Positions 35,567 to 44,432 of a stretch of DNA of 64,000 nucleotides are shown here, piece after piece; position 1 is the stretch's first letter, and each line of letters opens with the position of its first letter. A program made the position numbers and the translations under genes. This DNA comes from Nonomuraea spiralis (GTDB lineage: Bacteria; Actinomycetota; Actinomycetes; Streptosporangiales; Streptosporangiaceae): positions 248,001 to 312,000 of the forward strand of contig NZ_BMRC01000006.1 in assembly GCF_014648435.1 (NCBI RefSeq), given 5' to 3'. The notes beneath the pieces are model-generated. The model was not told the origin of the DNA. It did not search any database and saw only the letters and a list, made by a program, of their open reading frames with translations.

Positions 35567-36532
35567 TCAGGCGGCGGTGGCGGCGAGCATGTCGCCCGCG
35601 GCCGTACGCCGGTAGACGACCTGCTTGCCGAGCCGCAGGCCCACCGTCAGCCCGCCGTCGCTGAGCACCCCGAGGTGCTGGCTGACCGCGCCCGGGGTGA
35701 GCGACATCCGGGTGGCCAGCGCCGAGGTGGTGCTCGGCTCGGCCAGCGCGAGCAGGATCTGCGCCCGGCTGCGCCCGATGAGCGCGGCCAGCGCGCCGGG
35801 CGCGGGCGGCGGCCCCTGCTCCCACAGCGTGCCCACGCCGAGCACCGGGTAGACGAGCATCGACTGGTACGGCGCCGCCATCACGGCCACCGACGGCCAG
35901 TAGAACGCGCTCGGCACCAGCACCAGCCCGTCGCCGTGCAGCCCGCCCGCGTCGCACCAGGGCCGGTCGATGAGCAGCCGCTCCCCCGTCCACTCGACGG
36001 CGGGGCCGAGCCCGGCGAACAGTTCGCTGGCCCCGCCCTGGGTGAGCTGGCGCGACCGGCGCAGCACGTCGCGTTCGAGCAGCCCGTAGACGCGGGGCCA
36101 GAACTCGGCGAAGCACTCCCGCCAGTACGTCTCCAGCGCGTCGGCGACCCGGGCCACCCCCGCCGCCGGATCGGCCGTGAACCGGTCGAGCACCGTCCGG
36201 TCGGTGCCCGCGATCTTCGCGGCCTCCTCGGCCGCGCGCTCGGGCGGCGTGCGCCGGACCTGGTCCAGCTCGGCGGCGAAGTCGGGCAGCGGCGTCCGCG
36301 GCGGCGGCGTGATGAAGTCGGCCAGGTAGCCGCTCGCCGGCACCAGCGCGAACAGCTCGTCCAGGTCGAGGCCGGGCAGCCGGGGCCGGACGGCCTTGAT
36401 CCACGGCAGGTGGAGCGACTGCCTGGCGGGGTCCTGGAGGGTGCGCAGGCTCGCGACCAGCTCCCACAGAGGCGAGAACGCGAACCGGATCCGCGCCATG
36501 TCCTCCGGCTTCAGCACCCACGTGACGGCCAT
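35567..36532 (-). CDS. ArsR-type winged-helix regulator with large N-terminal domain
   Basis: This 321-residue protein has a C-terminal ArsR-like winged helix (about 245-321: ILLALAEPSTTSALATRMSL, then PGAVSQHLGVLSDGGL) and an N-terminal DUF5937-like domain of about 230 residues. ATG 36532 was chosen because homology begins MAVTWVLKPEDMARIRF. It is divergent from an MFS gene and probably represses both. Confidence 0.85.
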   Translation of the reverse strand: MAVTWVLKPEDMARIRFAFSPLWELVASLRTLQDPARQSLHLPWIKAVRPRLPGLDLDELFALVPASGYLADFITPPPRTPLPDFAAELDQVRRTPPERAAEEAAKIAGTDRTVLDRFTADPAAGVARVADALETYWRECFAEFWPRVYGLLERDVLRRSRQLTQGGASELFAGLGPAVEWTGERLLIDRPWCDAGGLHGDGLVLVPSAFYWPSVAVMAAPYQSMLVYPVLGVGTLWEQGPPPAPGALAALIGRSRAQILLALAEPSTTSALATRMSLTPGAVSQHLGVLSDGGLTVGLRLGKQVVYRRTAAGDMLAATAA

Positions 36533-36535
36533 GGT

Positions 36536-36551
36536 TTTAGTGTGGGCTAAA
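36536..36551. promoter_or_regulatory. TTTAG-n6-CTAAA inverted repeat between ArsR and MFS genes
   Basis: TTTAG (36536-36540) and CTAAA (36547-36551) are perfect inverted half-sites, 6 bp apart, in the 58-bp divergent gap. It is the only AT-rich element there and a likely operator for the adjacent ArsR-type regulator. Confidence 0.45.
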
Positions 36552-36590
36552 TCGTTGGCGACTCCAAAACGGAAGCCCGACTCTGTATCC

Positions 36591-37784
36591 GTGTCGAGCA
36601 CCACTGTTGAGAAGCCCTCTTTCCTCCGCTCACAGATCGGCGGCCTGCCGCGCCCCTTCTGGGCCCTGTGGAGCGGCACCCTCGTCAACCGGCTGGGCAC
36701 CATGGTCATGCCGTTCACCGGCGTCTACCTGACCCAGGCCCGCGGCATGTCGGTGACCGCCGTCGGCCTGATCATGGGCGTCTACGGCGCAGGCTCGCTG
36801 GTGTCACAGTTGCTCGCGGGCGTGCTGACCGACCGCGTGGGCCGCCGGGTGACGCTGTCGGGCGGCATGCTGGCCACCGCCGCCACCATGCTGGCGCTGG
36901 GCTACAGCACCTCGCTGCCGGCGATCGTCGCCTCCATGTTCGTGCTCGGCCTGGTGATCGACATCTACCGGCCGGCGTCCAACGCCCTGGTGGCCGACCT
37001 GGTGTCCCCGTCGGAGCGGCCCCGCGCGTACGGGTTGCTGTTCTGGGCGATCAACCTCGGGTACGCGGTCGGCATGACGAGCGGCGGCTGGCTGGCCGGG
37101 GTCGGGTTCGTCTGGCTGTTCTGGATCGACGCGGTCTCCTGTGTGATCTTCGCCGTACTGGTGTGGCGGGCGGTGCCCGAGACCAGGCCGCCGGCGCGCG
37201 AGTCGGGCGGCGGGTTCGGCGTGGTGCTGCGCGACCGGCTGATGGTGGCCTTCACGCTGGTCGTGCTCGGCAACGCGCTGGTCTACCTGCAGACCATGAC
37301 CATGCTGCCGGTCGCGATGACCGCGGTGGTGAAGCTGACGCCCGCCCAGTTCGGCCTGGCCATGGCGCTGAACGGGGTGCTGATCGTCATCGTGCAGCCC
37401 CTGGTCTCCGGCTGGCTCGGCCGCCGGGACGCCTCCCGCACGTTCGCGCTCGGCCTGGCGATCATGGGGGCCGGGTTCGCGATGACGGCCTTCGTCACGA
37501 ACACGTTCTGGCTGGCCGTCACGATCGCCGTGTGGACCGTGGGCGAGATCATCGTCGCGGGCTTCTCCGGCACGATCGTCGCCGCGCTGGCTCCCGAGCA
37601 CCTGCGGGGGCGGTACTCGGGGTTGTTCGGGTTCGCCTGGTCGCTGGCCGCGATGCTGGCGCCGCTGCTGGGCGGGCCGCTGCTCGAACGCGGGTCGCAC
37701 GTGTTGTGGTTCACCGTGGGCGGCGTGGCGCTGGTGTCGGCCGCGGGCATGCTGGCACTCGGCCCGGCGATCAGACGGCGGTGA
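36591..37784 (+). CDS. MFS transporter
   Basis: This 397-residue major facilitator has about 12 membrane segments. The loop LAGVLTDRVGRRVTLSGG is the conserved DRxGRR motif, and VLGLVIDIYRPASNALVADL is typical of the MFS_1 drug-resistance group. GTG 36591 was chosen as the nearest in-frame start after the operator region; earlier in-frame codons lie inside the ArsR gene. The substrate is unknown. It is divergent from its probable repressor. Confidence 0.87.
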   Translation: MSSTTVEKPSFLRSQIGGLPRPFWALWSGTLVNRLGTMVMPFTGVYLTQARGMSVTAVGLIMGVYGAGSLVSQLLAGVLTDRVGRRVTLSGGMLATAATMLALGYSTSLPAIVASMFVLGLVIDIYRPASNALVADLVSPSERPRAYGLLFWAINLGYAVGMTSGGWLAGVGFVWLFWIDAVSCVIFAVLVWRAVPETRPPARESGGGFGVVLRDRLMVAFTLVVLGNALVYLQTMTMLPVAMTAVVKLTPAQFGLAMALNGVLIVIVQPLVSGWLGRRDASRTFALGLAIMGAGFAMTAFVTNTFWLAVTIAVWTVGEIIVAGFSGTIVAALAPEHLRGRYSGLFGFAWSLAAMLAPLLGGPLLERGSHVLWFTVGGVALVSAAGMLALGPAIRRR

Positions 37785-37820
37785 CCCGGGCGCGGTGACG
37801 CGGGCCGGGTTGGCGGCGGG

Positions 37821-37863
37821 CCCGGGGCGGACCGGGGCGGCCCGGGGCGGACCGGGGCGGACC
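37821..37863. repeat. Four tandem decamers (C/A)CCGGGGCGG
   Basis: Four 10-bp units alternate CCCGGGGCGG and ACCGGGGCGG from 37821 to 37860, with a partial fifth unit, between the MFS gene and the kinase promoter. It is a 20-bp unit repeated twice, or a replication-slippage array. Confidence 0.85.
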
Positions 37864-37890
37864 ACGGAATCCGCCGCCGTTGAGAGAATT

Positions 37891-37920
37891 TTGATCCGAT
37901 GTTGGCATTTTCCCGATAAT
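37891..37920 (+). promoter_or_regulatory. Promoter of the kinase/SARP-RR genes
   Basis: TTGATC (37891-37896) and GATAAT (37915-37920) are 18 bp apart, close to the vegetative consensus. The predicted start near 37927 leaves a 24-nt leader with a purine-rich ribosome-binding site before ATG 37951. Confidence 0.65.
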
Positions 37921-37950
37921 TTCCTGCCGATCACGGAAGGAATCGGTGGG

Positions 37951-39831
37951 ATGCGCCACGCAGGCTGGGCGCGCCGGGCGGTGACGAGACTGGCCACGCC
38001 CCGCGTCGCGATCGGGATCGCCACGTTCGCCGTCGTGCTGGAGCTGGCCGACATCTGGGTGACCGCGCAGCTGCCGCCGTCGCCGTACACGCCGCTGCCG
38101 TTCGCGCCCGAGGACATGGCGGGCACGGCCTTCCCCGTCTTCGGCGCGATCCTGGTCCACAGCAGGCCGCGGCTGGTCATCGGCTGGCTGCTGTGCCTGG
38201 GCGGGGTGAGCGCGGCGGCCAACATCCTGTCGGCCAACCTCTACCAGCTGCTCGACGGCTCGCCCGGCCCGCGCTGGCCGGTCGTCAACCTGACCTGGAA
38301 CGTCTGCGAGCTCACCCTCGGCGTCCTGCTGCCCCTGCTGTACCCGGTGGGCCGGCTCCTGTCGCGGCGCTGGCGGACGGTGGTCGCGCTGGCCGTGGCC
38401 GGGCAGGCGCTGGACTGGGCCGGGCTGCTGGCCGGCCGGCCGGAGCTGCGGGAGGCCGGGCACGGCACGCTGTCGGCGAGCATGGTGCTGGCCTTCGCCT
38501 CGCTCGTCGTCCGTTTCAAGCGCGGCGACGCGGTCGAACGGCGGCAGCTCCTGTGGCTGCTGGTGGCGCTGCCCGGCCTGCTGGTGCCCTGGATGCTCGG
38601 CGCGGACGTCTGGTGGGTGGCCTCGCTGGCCATCCCGCTGATCCCGGCGGCCATCGCCGTGGCGGTGCTGCGCTACCGGCTGTTCGGCATCGACACACTG
38701 ATCAGCCGGGCGCTGGTGGGCACCGGCCTGGCCATCGTGATCACCCTCGTGTACGTGGCCGTCAGCGCCGCGCTCAGCGTGTTCCTGTCGGAGGTGGACC
38801 GGATCGCCGGGATCCCGGCGGCCCTGTTCGCCGGGGCGTTCTTCCAGCCGATGCGCCGCGGCCTGCAACGCGGTGTGGACCGCCTGCTGTACGGCAGCAC
38901 CGGCGTGCCCGGCACGCTGGCCCGGCGGCTGCGGCACCGGCTCCAGCACACCGACCCCGTGCACGGCCTGCTGACCACGCTCGACGTGCTGCGCGAGGGC
39001 CTGTCGGTGAGCGGCGTGGCGGTCGAGGCCGACGGCGCGGTGACCACGTCCGGCGTGCTCGGCACGGCGGCCAGGACGGTCCCCCTGGTCTGGCACGGGG
39101 AGCCGGTCGGGCTGCTGCTGATCGGGCCGACGGACCGGCGCAGGTTCCCCGCGGCCCACGACGAGCGGGTGATCGCCACGCTGACGCCGTACATCGCCGA
39201 CGCCGCGCACGCCGTACGGCTGACGGGGGCGTTGCAGCGCTCGCGCGAGCGCATCCTGACCGCGCGGGAGGAGGAACGGCGGCGGCTGCGCCGGGACCTG
39301 CACGACGGGCTGGGCCAGTCGCTGAGCGGCATGGCCATGTCGATCAACGCCGCCCGCCTGACCATGCACAGCGCTCCCGACCAGGCCGACCGGCTGCTCG
39401 CCGGGCTGCGCGCCGGCATGGACGCCGTGACCGGTGACATCAGGCAGCTCGTCTACGGCCTGCGCCCGCCCGCGCTGGACGAGCTGGGCCTGGCCGGCGC
39501 GATCGAGGAGCTGGCCGGTGCGCCGGTCGAGACGTCGGGCGAGCTGACCGGCCTGCCCGCGGCGGTCGAGGTCGCGGCGTACCGCATCGTGCAGGAGGCG
39601 CTCACGAACGCGCGCAAGCACGCCGCCGCCACGCGGATCTCGGTGACGCTGCGCCGCGACGACCGCCTGTACGTCACGGTCGCCGACGACGGGATCGGCC
39701 TGCCGCCGGACGTACGGCCCGGCGTCGGGCTGGGCTCGATGCGCGAACGGGCCGCCGAACTCGGGGGCACCTGCGCCGTACGAACGGGACCGGGAGGTGG
39801 CACGGTTGTCCACGCCGAGCTTCCGCTGTGA
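37951..39831 (+). CDS. Sensor histidine kinase (HisKA_3/NarX-type)
   Basis: This 626-residue membrane kinase has an N-terminal polytopic region (about residues 1-270, roughly seven to eight segments), a GAF-like region (about 310-430), a HisKA_3 dimerisation domain with phosphorylatable His451 in RRRLRRDLHDGLGQS, and a HATPase domain (NARKHAAA, then DDGIGLPPDVRPGVGLGSM). ATG 37951 follows GGAAGGAATCGGTGGG. The next gene, 49 bp on, contains a receiver domain and is the probable partner. The many membrane segments suggest sensing of a membrane-soluble or envelope signal. Confidence 0.92.
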   Translation: MRHAGWARRAVTRLATPRVAIGIATFAVVLELADIWVTAQLPPSPYTPLPFAPEDMAGTAFPVFGAILVHSRPRLVIGWLLCLGGVSAAANILSANLYQLLDGSPGPRWPVVNLTWNVCELTLGVLLPLLYPVGRLLSRRWRTVVALAVAGQALDWAGLLAGRPELREAGHGTLSASMVLAFASLVVRFKRGDAVERRQLLWLLVALPGLLVPWMLGADVWWVASLAIPLIPAAIAVAVLRYRLFGIDTLISRALVGTGLAIVITLVYVAVSAALSVFLSEVDRIAGIPAALFAGAFFQPMRRGLQRGVDRLLYGSTGVPGTLARRLRHRLQHTDPVHGLLTTLDVLREGLSVSGVAVEADGAVTTSGVLGTAARTVPLVWHGEPVGLLLIGPTDRRRFPAAHDERVIATLTPYIADAAHAVRLTGALQRSRERILTAREEERRRLRRDLHDGLGQSLSGMAMSINAARLTMHSAPDQADRLLAGLRAGMDAVTGDIRQLVYGLRPPALDELGLAGAIEELAGAPVETSGELTGLPAAVEVAAYRIVQEALTNARKHAAATRISVTLRRDDRLYVTVADDGIGLPPDVRPGVGLGSMRERAAELGGTCAVRTGPGGGTVVHAELPL

Positions 39832-39880
39832 CAATTCGCCATATACCCTGACGTGTTCTCCCTCTACGCTTACCCCTGAC

Positions 39881-41374
39881 ATGCTGACATTCACCGCACT
39901 GGGACCGTTCCACGCCTGGAGCGAAGGCGTCCCCCTCGACCTCGGCGGCCAACGGCAGCGGGCGGTGCTCGCCCGTCTGCTCGTGGCGGGCGGCCGGGCC
40001 GTGCCCGTGCACACCCTCATCGACGAGTTGTGGCCGGGCGATCCGCCCGCGCAGGCCCTGTCCACCATCCAGGGCTACGTCTCCCGGCTGCGCCGCGCGC
40101 TGGAGCCGGGGCGGGCGCCGCGCGAGGAGGCCGAGGTGCTGGTCTCGGCCGCCCCCGGCTACGCGCTGCGGGCCGCGACCGAGCAGGTCGACTCGTGGCG
40201 GTTCGAGAGCCTGGTGAAGTCGGAGGGCCCGCCGGAGCAGGTGTGGGCGTCCATGGAGAGCGCGCTCGGGTTGTGGCGCGGGCCGGCGCTGGCCGAGTTC
40301 GCCGAGCTGACCTGGGCGGCGACCGAGGCGGGCAGGCTGGAGGAGCTGCGGCTGATCGCGGTCGAGCGGCGCGCCGGCGCGGGTCTCGCGCTCGGCCGGG
40401 CCACCTCGCTGGTGGCCGACCTGGACGCGCACGCCTCGGCCCATCCCCTGCGCGAGGAGGGCTGGCGGCTGCTGGCCCTCGGCCTGTACCGGATGGGCCG
40501 CCAGGGCGACGCGCTGGCCGCGCTGCGCCGGGCCCGCGCCGTGTGGCGGGACGAGCTGGGGCTCGACCTGTCGGCCGGGCTGCGCCGGCTGGAGGCCGAC
40601 ATGCTGGCCCAGCGGCTGGAGGAGCCGCCGCCCCCGCCGTCCGCCACCACCACGACCGGCGTCACGACCGGCGTCACGACCGGCGCCGCGGCCGGGGAGA
40701 AGGTGCTGCGGGTGCTGGTGGCCGACGACCAGGCGCTCGTACGGGCCGGGCTGCGGGCCATGCTGGGCGCCGAGGAGGGCGTGACGCTGGCCGGCGAGGC
40801 GGCCAACGGCGAGGAGGCCATCGCGGGCGTCCGCGAGCACCGGCCGGACGTCGTCCTGCTCGACATCCAGATGCCGCACCTGGACGGCCTGGCCGCCGCC
40901 CGCCGGATCCTGGCCGGGGAACGCCCGCCGAAGGTCGTCATGATGACCACGTTCGGCAGCGACGAGAACCTGTACGCGGCGCTGCGCGCGGGCGTGAGCG
41001 GCTTCGTGCTGAAGACCTCGGCCCCCGAGCAGTTCCTGGCCGCGATCAGGGCCGCCGCGGCCGGCGACGCGCTCATCGACCCGGCGGTCACCACGCGGCT
41101 GATCTCGGCGTTCGCCGGCCGTACCGACCCGGCCTCGCCGCCGGCGCTGGCCGGGCTCTCCGACGCCCGGCTCGACGTGCTCAAACTCGTCGCGCGCGGG
41201 CTGACGAACCGGCAGATCGGCCAGACGCTCGCGCTGCCCGAGGAGGAGGTGGCGGTGCTGGTGAAGTCGCTGCTCGACCACCTCGGGCTGTTCGACCGGG
41301 CGCAGCTCGTCATGGCGGCGTACGAGTCCGGACTGGTGACTCCCGGGGACAAGGGACACTTTTCGTCGCTTTGA
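39881..41374 (+). CDS. SARP regulator fused to a NarL-type response regulator
   Basis: This 497-residue protein joins two regulators. Residues 1-95 form an OmpR-like winged helix (GGQRQRAVLARLLVAGGRAV), and about 100-245 a bacterial transcriptional activator domain with DAHASAHPLREEGWRLL, together a SARP. A Thr/Gly linker follows (about 252-268, from three 12-bp repeats). Residues 270-390 are a receiver domain with phospho-acceptor Asp328 in VVLLDIQMPHLDG. The C terminus is a divergent LuxR helix-turn-helix (LKLVARGLTNRQIGQTL). ATG 39881 lacks a ribosome-binding site, and TACGCT lies 10 bp upstream, so the message may be leaderless. Confidence 0.88.
   Translation: MLTFTALGPFHAWSEGVPLDLGGQRQRAVLARLLVAGGRAVPVHTLIDELWPGDPPAQALSTIQGYVSRLRRALEPGRAPREEAEVLVSAAPGYALRAATEQVDSWRFESLVKSEGPPEQVWASMESALGLWRGPALAEFAELTWAATEAGRLEELRLIAVERRAGAGLALGRATSLVADLDAHASAHPLREEGWRLLALGLYRMGRQGDALAALRRARAVWRDELGLDLSAGLRRLEADMLAQRLEEPPPPPSATTTTGVTTGVTTGAAAGEKVLRVLVADDQALVRAGLRAMLGAEEGVTLAGEAANGEEAIAGVREHRPDVVLLDIQMPHLDGLAAARRILAGERPPKVVMMTTFGSDENLYAALRAGVSGFVLKTSAPEQFLAAIRAAAAGDALIDPAVTTRLISAFAGRTDPASPPALAGLSDARLDVLKLVARGLTNRQIGQTLALPEEEVAVLVKSLLDHLGLFDRAQLVMAAYESGLVTPGDKGHFSSL
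40652..40687 (+). repeat. Three 12-bp repeats encoding the Thr/Gly linker
   Basis: ACGACCGGCGTC occurs three times in tandem (the last copy ending GCC) inside the SARP-receiver fusion gene and encodes TTGV repeats between the two halves of the protein. It is a likely slippage-prone linker. Confidence 0.85.
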
Positions 41375-41400
41375 CGATAAAAATCAGGTCGTACTAGGCT
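41371..41400 (+). promoter_or_regulatory. Promoter of nadE (leaderless)
   Basis: TTGACG (41371-41376, overlapping the previous stop codon) and TAGGCT (41395-41400) are 18 bp apart. The GTG of nadE starts only 7 bp after the -10, so the transcript probably begins at or next to the start codon. Confidence 0.7.
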
Positions 41401-41406
41401 AATGAC

Positions 41407-43179
41407 GTGGCACAACTGCGCATAGCCCTCGCACAGACCAATCCGACCGTCGGCGATCTGGCCGCCAACGCCGAACGGCTGGTCACGTGGACCCGCGACG
41501 CCGCGGAACGGGACGCCCACCTGGTCGTCTTCACCGAGATGTTCCTCACCGGCTACCCCGTCGAGGACCTGGTGCTGCGCACGTCCTTCGTGGACGCCAG
41601 CATCAGGACCCTGGAGGAGGTGGCGCGCCGGCTCGACCGCGAAGGGCTGGGCGACCTGCCGGTGGTCGTCGGCTATGTCGACCGCGCCGGGCTGGCGCCC
41701 AGGGTCGGCCAGCCCAAGGGCGCGCCGCTGGACGCCGCCGCGCTGCTGCACAAGGGCGAGGTCGTCGTCCGCACGGCCAAGCACCACCTGCCCAACTACG
41801 GCGTGTTCGACGAGTACCGCTACTTCGTGCGCGGCGACCGGCTGCCGATCGTCCGGCTGCACGGGGTGGACGTGGCGATCGCGGTCTGCGAGGACCTCTG
41901 GCAGGACGGGGGCCCCGTCGCCGTCGTCGGCCAGGCGGGCGCCGGGCTGCTGGTCGTGCCGAACGCCTCGCCGTACGAGAAGGAGAAGGACGACGTACGG
42001 CTGGAGTTGTGCGCCCGCAGGGCGCGCGAGGCCGGCTGCGCGCTCGTCTACGTCAACCAGGTCGGCGGCCAGGACGAGCTGGTCTTCGACGGCGACTCGA
42101 TCGTCGTCGAAGCCTCGGGCGAGCTGGTCGCGCGGGCCGGCCAGTTCCGCGAGGAGCTCCTGGTCGTGGACCTGGACCTGCCGGTCTCCGAGGCCGAGCC
42201 CGGGACGTTCCCCTACGACGCGGGCGACGGCACCACGATCACCGTCGAGCGCCGGGTGTTGTCGCAGGCCCCCGTGGAGCCCTATCAGGCGGTGCCCGCC
42301 GGCATCGCCGAGCGCCTCGACCCGCACGCCGAGATCTACTCGGCCCTCGTGCTGGCCGTACGCGACTACGTGGCCAAGAACGGCTTCCGGTCGGTCATCC
42401 TGGGCCTGTCGGGCGGCATCGACTCGGCCCTGACCGCGGCCATCGCCTCCGACGCGATCGGCCCCTCCCGGGTGAACGTCGTGCTCATGCCCTCGCGCTA
42501 CTCCTCCGAGCACTCCCTGGCCGACGCCGAGGACCTGGTGGCCCGCCAGGGCATCAACTCCGACATCGTGCCGATCGTCCAGATCGTCACGGCGTTCGAG
42601 AAGGAGATCGAGCTGTCCGGCCTGGCCGCCGAGAACCTCCAGGCCAGGGTGCGCGGCATGATCCTCATGGGCCTGTCGAACGAGCACGGCCACCTGGTGC
42701 TGACCACCGGCAACAAGAGCGAGCTGGCGACCGGCTACTCCACCCTCTACGGCGACTCCGCCGGCGGCTTCGCGCCGATCAAGGACGTGCCGAAGACGAT
42801 GGTGTGGGCGCTGTCCGAGTGGCGCAACGCGCACACCCGCGAGGACTTCCTGATGACCGCCGAGCGGCCGATCCCGGAGAACTCGATCACCAAGGAGCCC
42901 AGCGCCGAGCTCCGTCCCGACCAGCGCGACACCGACTCGCTGCCGCCGTACGAGGTGCTGGACCGGCTGCTGGACGACTATGTGGAGAAGGACATGGGCT
43001 CGCAGGAGCTCATCGCGGCCGGGCACGACCCCGCGCTGGTCACGCGCGTGATCAGGCTGGTCGACCTGGCCGAGTACAAGCGCCGCCTGTACCCGCCGGG
43101 CCCCAAGATCACGCCGAAGAACTTCGGCCGGGACCGCCGCCTCCCGATCACCAACCGCTGGCGGGAGACGACGGGCTGA
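41407..43179 (+). CDS. nadE: Glutamine-dependent NAD+ synthase
   Basis: This 590-residue two-domain enzyme amidates nicotinic acid adenine dinucleotide using glutamine. The N-terminal nitrilase-type glutaminase has the Glu in FTEMFLTGYP, the Lys in AKHHLPNYGVFDEYR and catalytic Cys161 in AVCEDLWQDG. The C-terminal synthetase has the ATP loop LGLSGGIDSALTA. Start is GTG 41407 with no ribosome-binding site, consistent with a leaderless message from the promoter directly upstream. nadE near glnE and glnA2 is conserved in Streptomyces. Confidence 0.97.
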   Translation: MAQLRIALAQTNPTVGDLAANAERLVTWTRDAAERDAHLVVFTEMFLTGYPVEDLVLRTSFVDASIRTLEEVARRLDREGLGDLPVVVGYVDRAGLAPRVGQPKGAPLDAAALLHKGEVVVRTAKHHLPNYGVFDEYRYFVRGDRLPIVRLHGVDVAIAVCEDLWQDGGPVAVVGQAGAGLLVVPNASPYEKEKDDVRLELCARRAREAGCALVYVNQVGGQDELVFDGDSIVVEASGELVARAGQFREELLVVDLDLPVSEAEPGTFPYDAGDGTTITVERRVLSQAPVEPYQAVPAGIAERLDPHAEIYSALVLAVRDYVAKNGFRSVILGLSGGIDSALTAAIASDAIGPSRVNVVLMPSRYSSEHSLADAEDLVARQGINSDIVPIVQIVTAFEKEIELSGLAAENLQARVRGMILMGLSNEHGHLVLTTGNKSELATGYSTLYGDSAGGFAPIKDVPKTMVWALSEWRNAHTREDFLMTAERPIPENSITKEPSAELRPDQRDTDSLPPYEVLDRLLDDYVEKDMGSQELIAAGHDPALVTRVIRLVDLAEYKRRLYPPGPKITPKNFGRDRRLPITNRWRETTG

Positions 43180-43180
43180 T

Positions 43181-43245
43181 CCGCCCGTCCCCAAGGCAAC
43201 TGGCCAGGCCGAGCCGCCCGTCCCCAAGGCACGAGCCAGGCCGAG
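43181..43245. repeat. Tandem pair of 33/32-bp repeats
   Basis: Two near-identical units, each starting CCGCCCGTCCCCAAGGCA and ending CCAGGCCGAG, lie at 43181-43213 and 43214-43245, immediately after the nadE stop. They may be a duplicated 3' element; no strong hairpin was seen. Confidence 0.85.
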
Positions 43246-43313
43246 CCACCCTGCCCCCTTCCCCGAGGAGCGGGCCGCGCGGATTGTCGGTGGCGACTGG
43301 CAGGGTGGTGCCC

Positions 43314-44432
43314 GTGGCACAACCGCTCAAAGACATGATCAACGCCCGGTCCGTGTCGGTGCTGGCCGACGGCCTGGCCGCCGTCTGGCCCGCGTTCCCG
43401 CGCGCCCGCTTCGCCGAGCGGGCGGAGGCCGGGCTCGGCCCGCTGGAGCTGAAGGACCGGGTCAGGCACGTCTCCGCCGCCCTCCACGACGCCCTCCCGC
43501 TGCCCTACCCGCGGGCCGCCGAGCTGGCCCGCGCCTGCGCCGCGCGCGGGGAGCTCGACCTGTGGAGCGGCTGGCCGCTCACCGACCACACCGCCGTCCA
43601 CGGTCTCGGCCATCTGGAGGAGGCGATGGCGACGCTGGCGGCGATCACGCCGTACTCGACGGGTGAGTTCGCCGTGCGCCCCTACCTCGACCGCCACCGC
43701 GACGACGCCCTCAAGATCATGTACAGCTGGGCGGAGTCGCCCGACGAGCACCTGCGCCGCCTGGCCTCCGAGGGCTCGCGGCCCCGGCTGCCCTGGGCCG
43801 GCCGGGTCGGCTGGCTGATGGCGCCCGGCCCCACCCTGCCCCTGCTCGACCTGCTGCGCGACGACCCGAGCGAATACGTCCGCCGCTCGGTCGCCAATCA
43901 CGTCAACGACCTGGCCAAAGACCATCCCGACGCGGCGCTCGCCCTGCTGGCCCGCTGGGTCGGGAGCGGCGGCTCGCACGTCGAGCGCGTCGTACGCCAC
44001 GCGGCGCGCGGGCTGCTGCGCGCTGGGCATCCCGAGGCGCTCGAACTGCTGGGCGCCACGCCGGGCAGCGGCTCGGCCGACGCCCTCACCCTCGACTCGG
44101 CCGTGGTCCCCGTCGGCGGCAGCCTGGCCTTCACCGTCACGGTCACGGCGGGCGCGCCCGGCCCGCTGCTGCTCAAGTACGCCGTGCGCCGGGCGGGCTC
44201 GCGTCGCGTGTTCCATCTGGGCCGGCGCGAGGCCGCCGCCGAGGGGACGGCGTTCACGGTGCGCAAGAGCCATTCCTTCCGCCCGGTCACCACCCGCAAC
44301 GAGCCGCCGGGGCCGCGTGAGCTCGACGTCATCGTCAACGGCCGGGTGGCCGCCACCGTGCCCTTCACCCTGGTCGAGGCCGCTCCCGCCGGTCAGGCGG
44401 CGAACAGCAGCGTCAGCCCGCCGACCGTGTAG
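43314..44432 (+). CDS. AlkC-like DNA alkylation repair protein with C-terminal Ig-like domain
   Basis: This 372-residue protein resembles AlkC/AlkD-type DNA glycosylases that remove N3- and N7-alkylated purines with a HEAT-repeat scaffold. Homology starts VAQPLKDMINARSVSVLADG, and the helical part covers about 1-245 with DDPSEYVRRSVANHVNDLAK. Residues about 255-372 are beta-rich (SLAFTVTVTAGAPGPLLLKY) like the Ig-like domain of AlkC. GTG 43314 was chosen; GTG 43308 is possible. Its last 40 bp overlap the convergent membrane-protein gene. Confidence 0.82.
   Translation: MAQPLKDMINARSVSVLADGLAAVWPAFPRARFAERAEAGLGPLELKDRVRHVSAALHDALPLPYPRAAELARACAARGELDLWSGWPLTDHTAVHGLGHLEEAMATLAAITPYSTGEFAVRPYLDRHRDDALKIMYSWAESPDEHLRRLASEGSRPRLPWAGRVGWLMAPGPTLPLLDLLRDDPSEYVRRSVANHVNDLAKDHPDAALALLARWVGSGGSHVERVVRHAARGLLRAGHPEALELLGATPGSGSADALTLDSAVVPVGGSLAFTVTVTAGAPGPLLLKYAVRRAGSRRVFHLGRREAAAEGTAFTVRKSHSFRPVTTRNEPPGPRELDVIVNGRVAATVPFTLVEAAPAGQAANSSVSPPTV

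Noticed and set aside
40159..43320. Long minus-strand open frame across SARP-RR and nadE
   Set aside because: It lies opposite two clear genes and has shadow-like composition with no recognisable motif.
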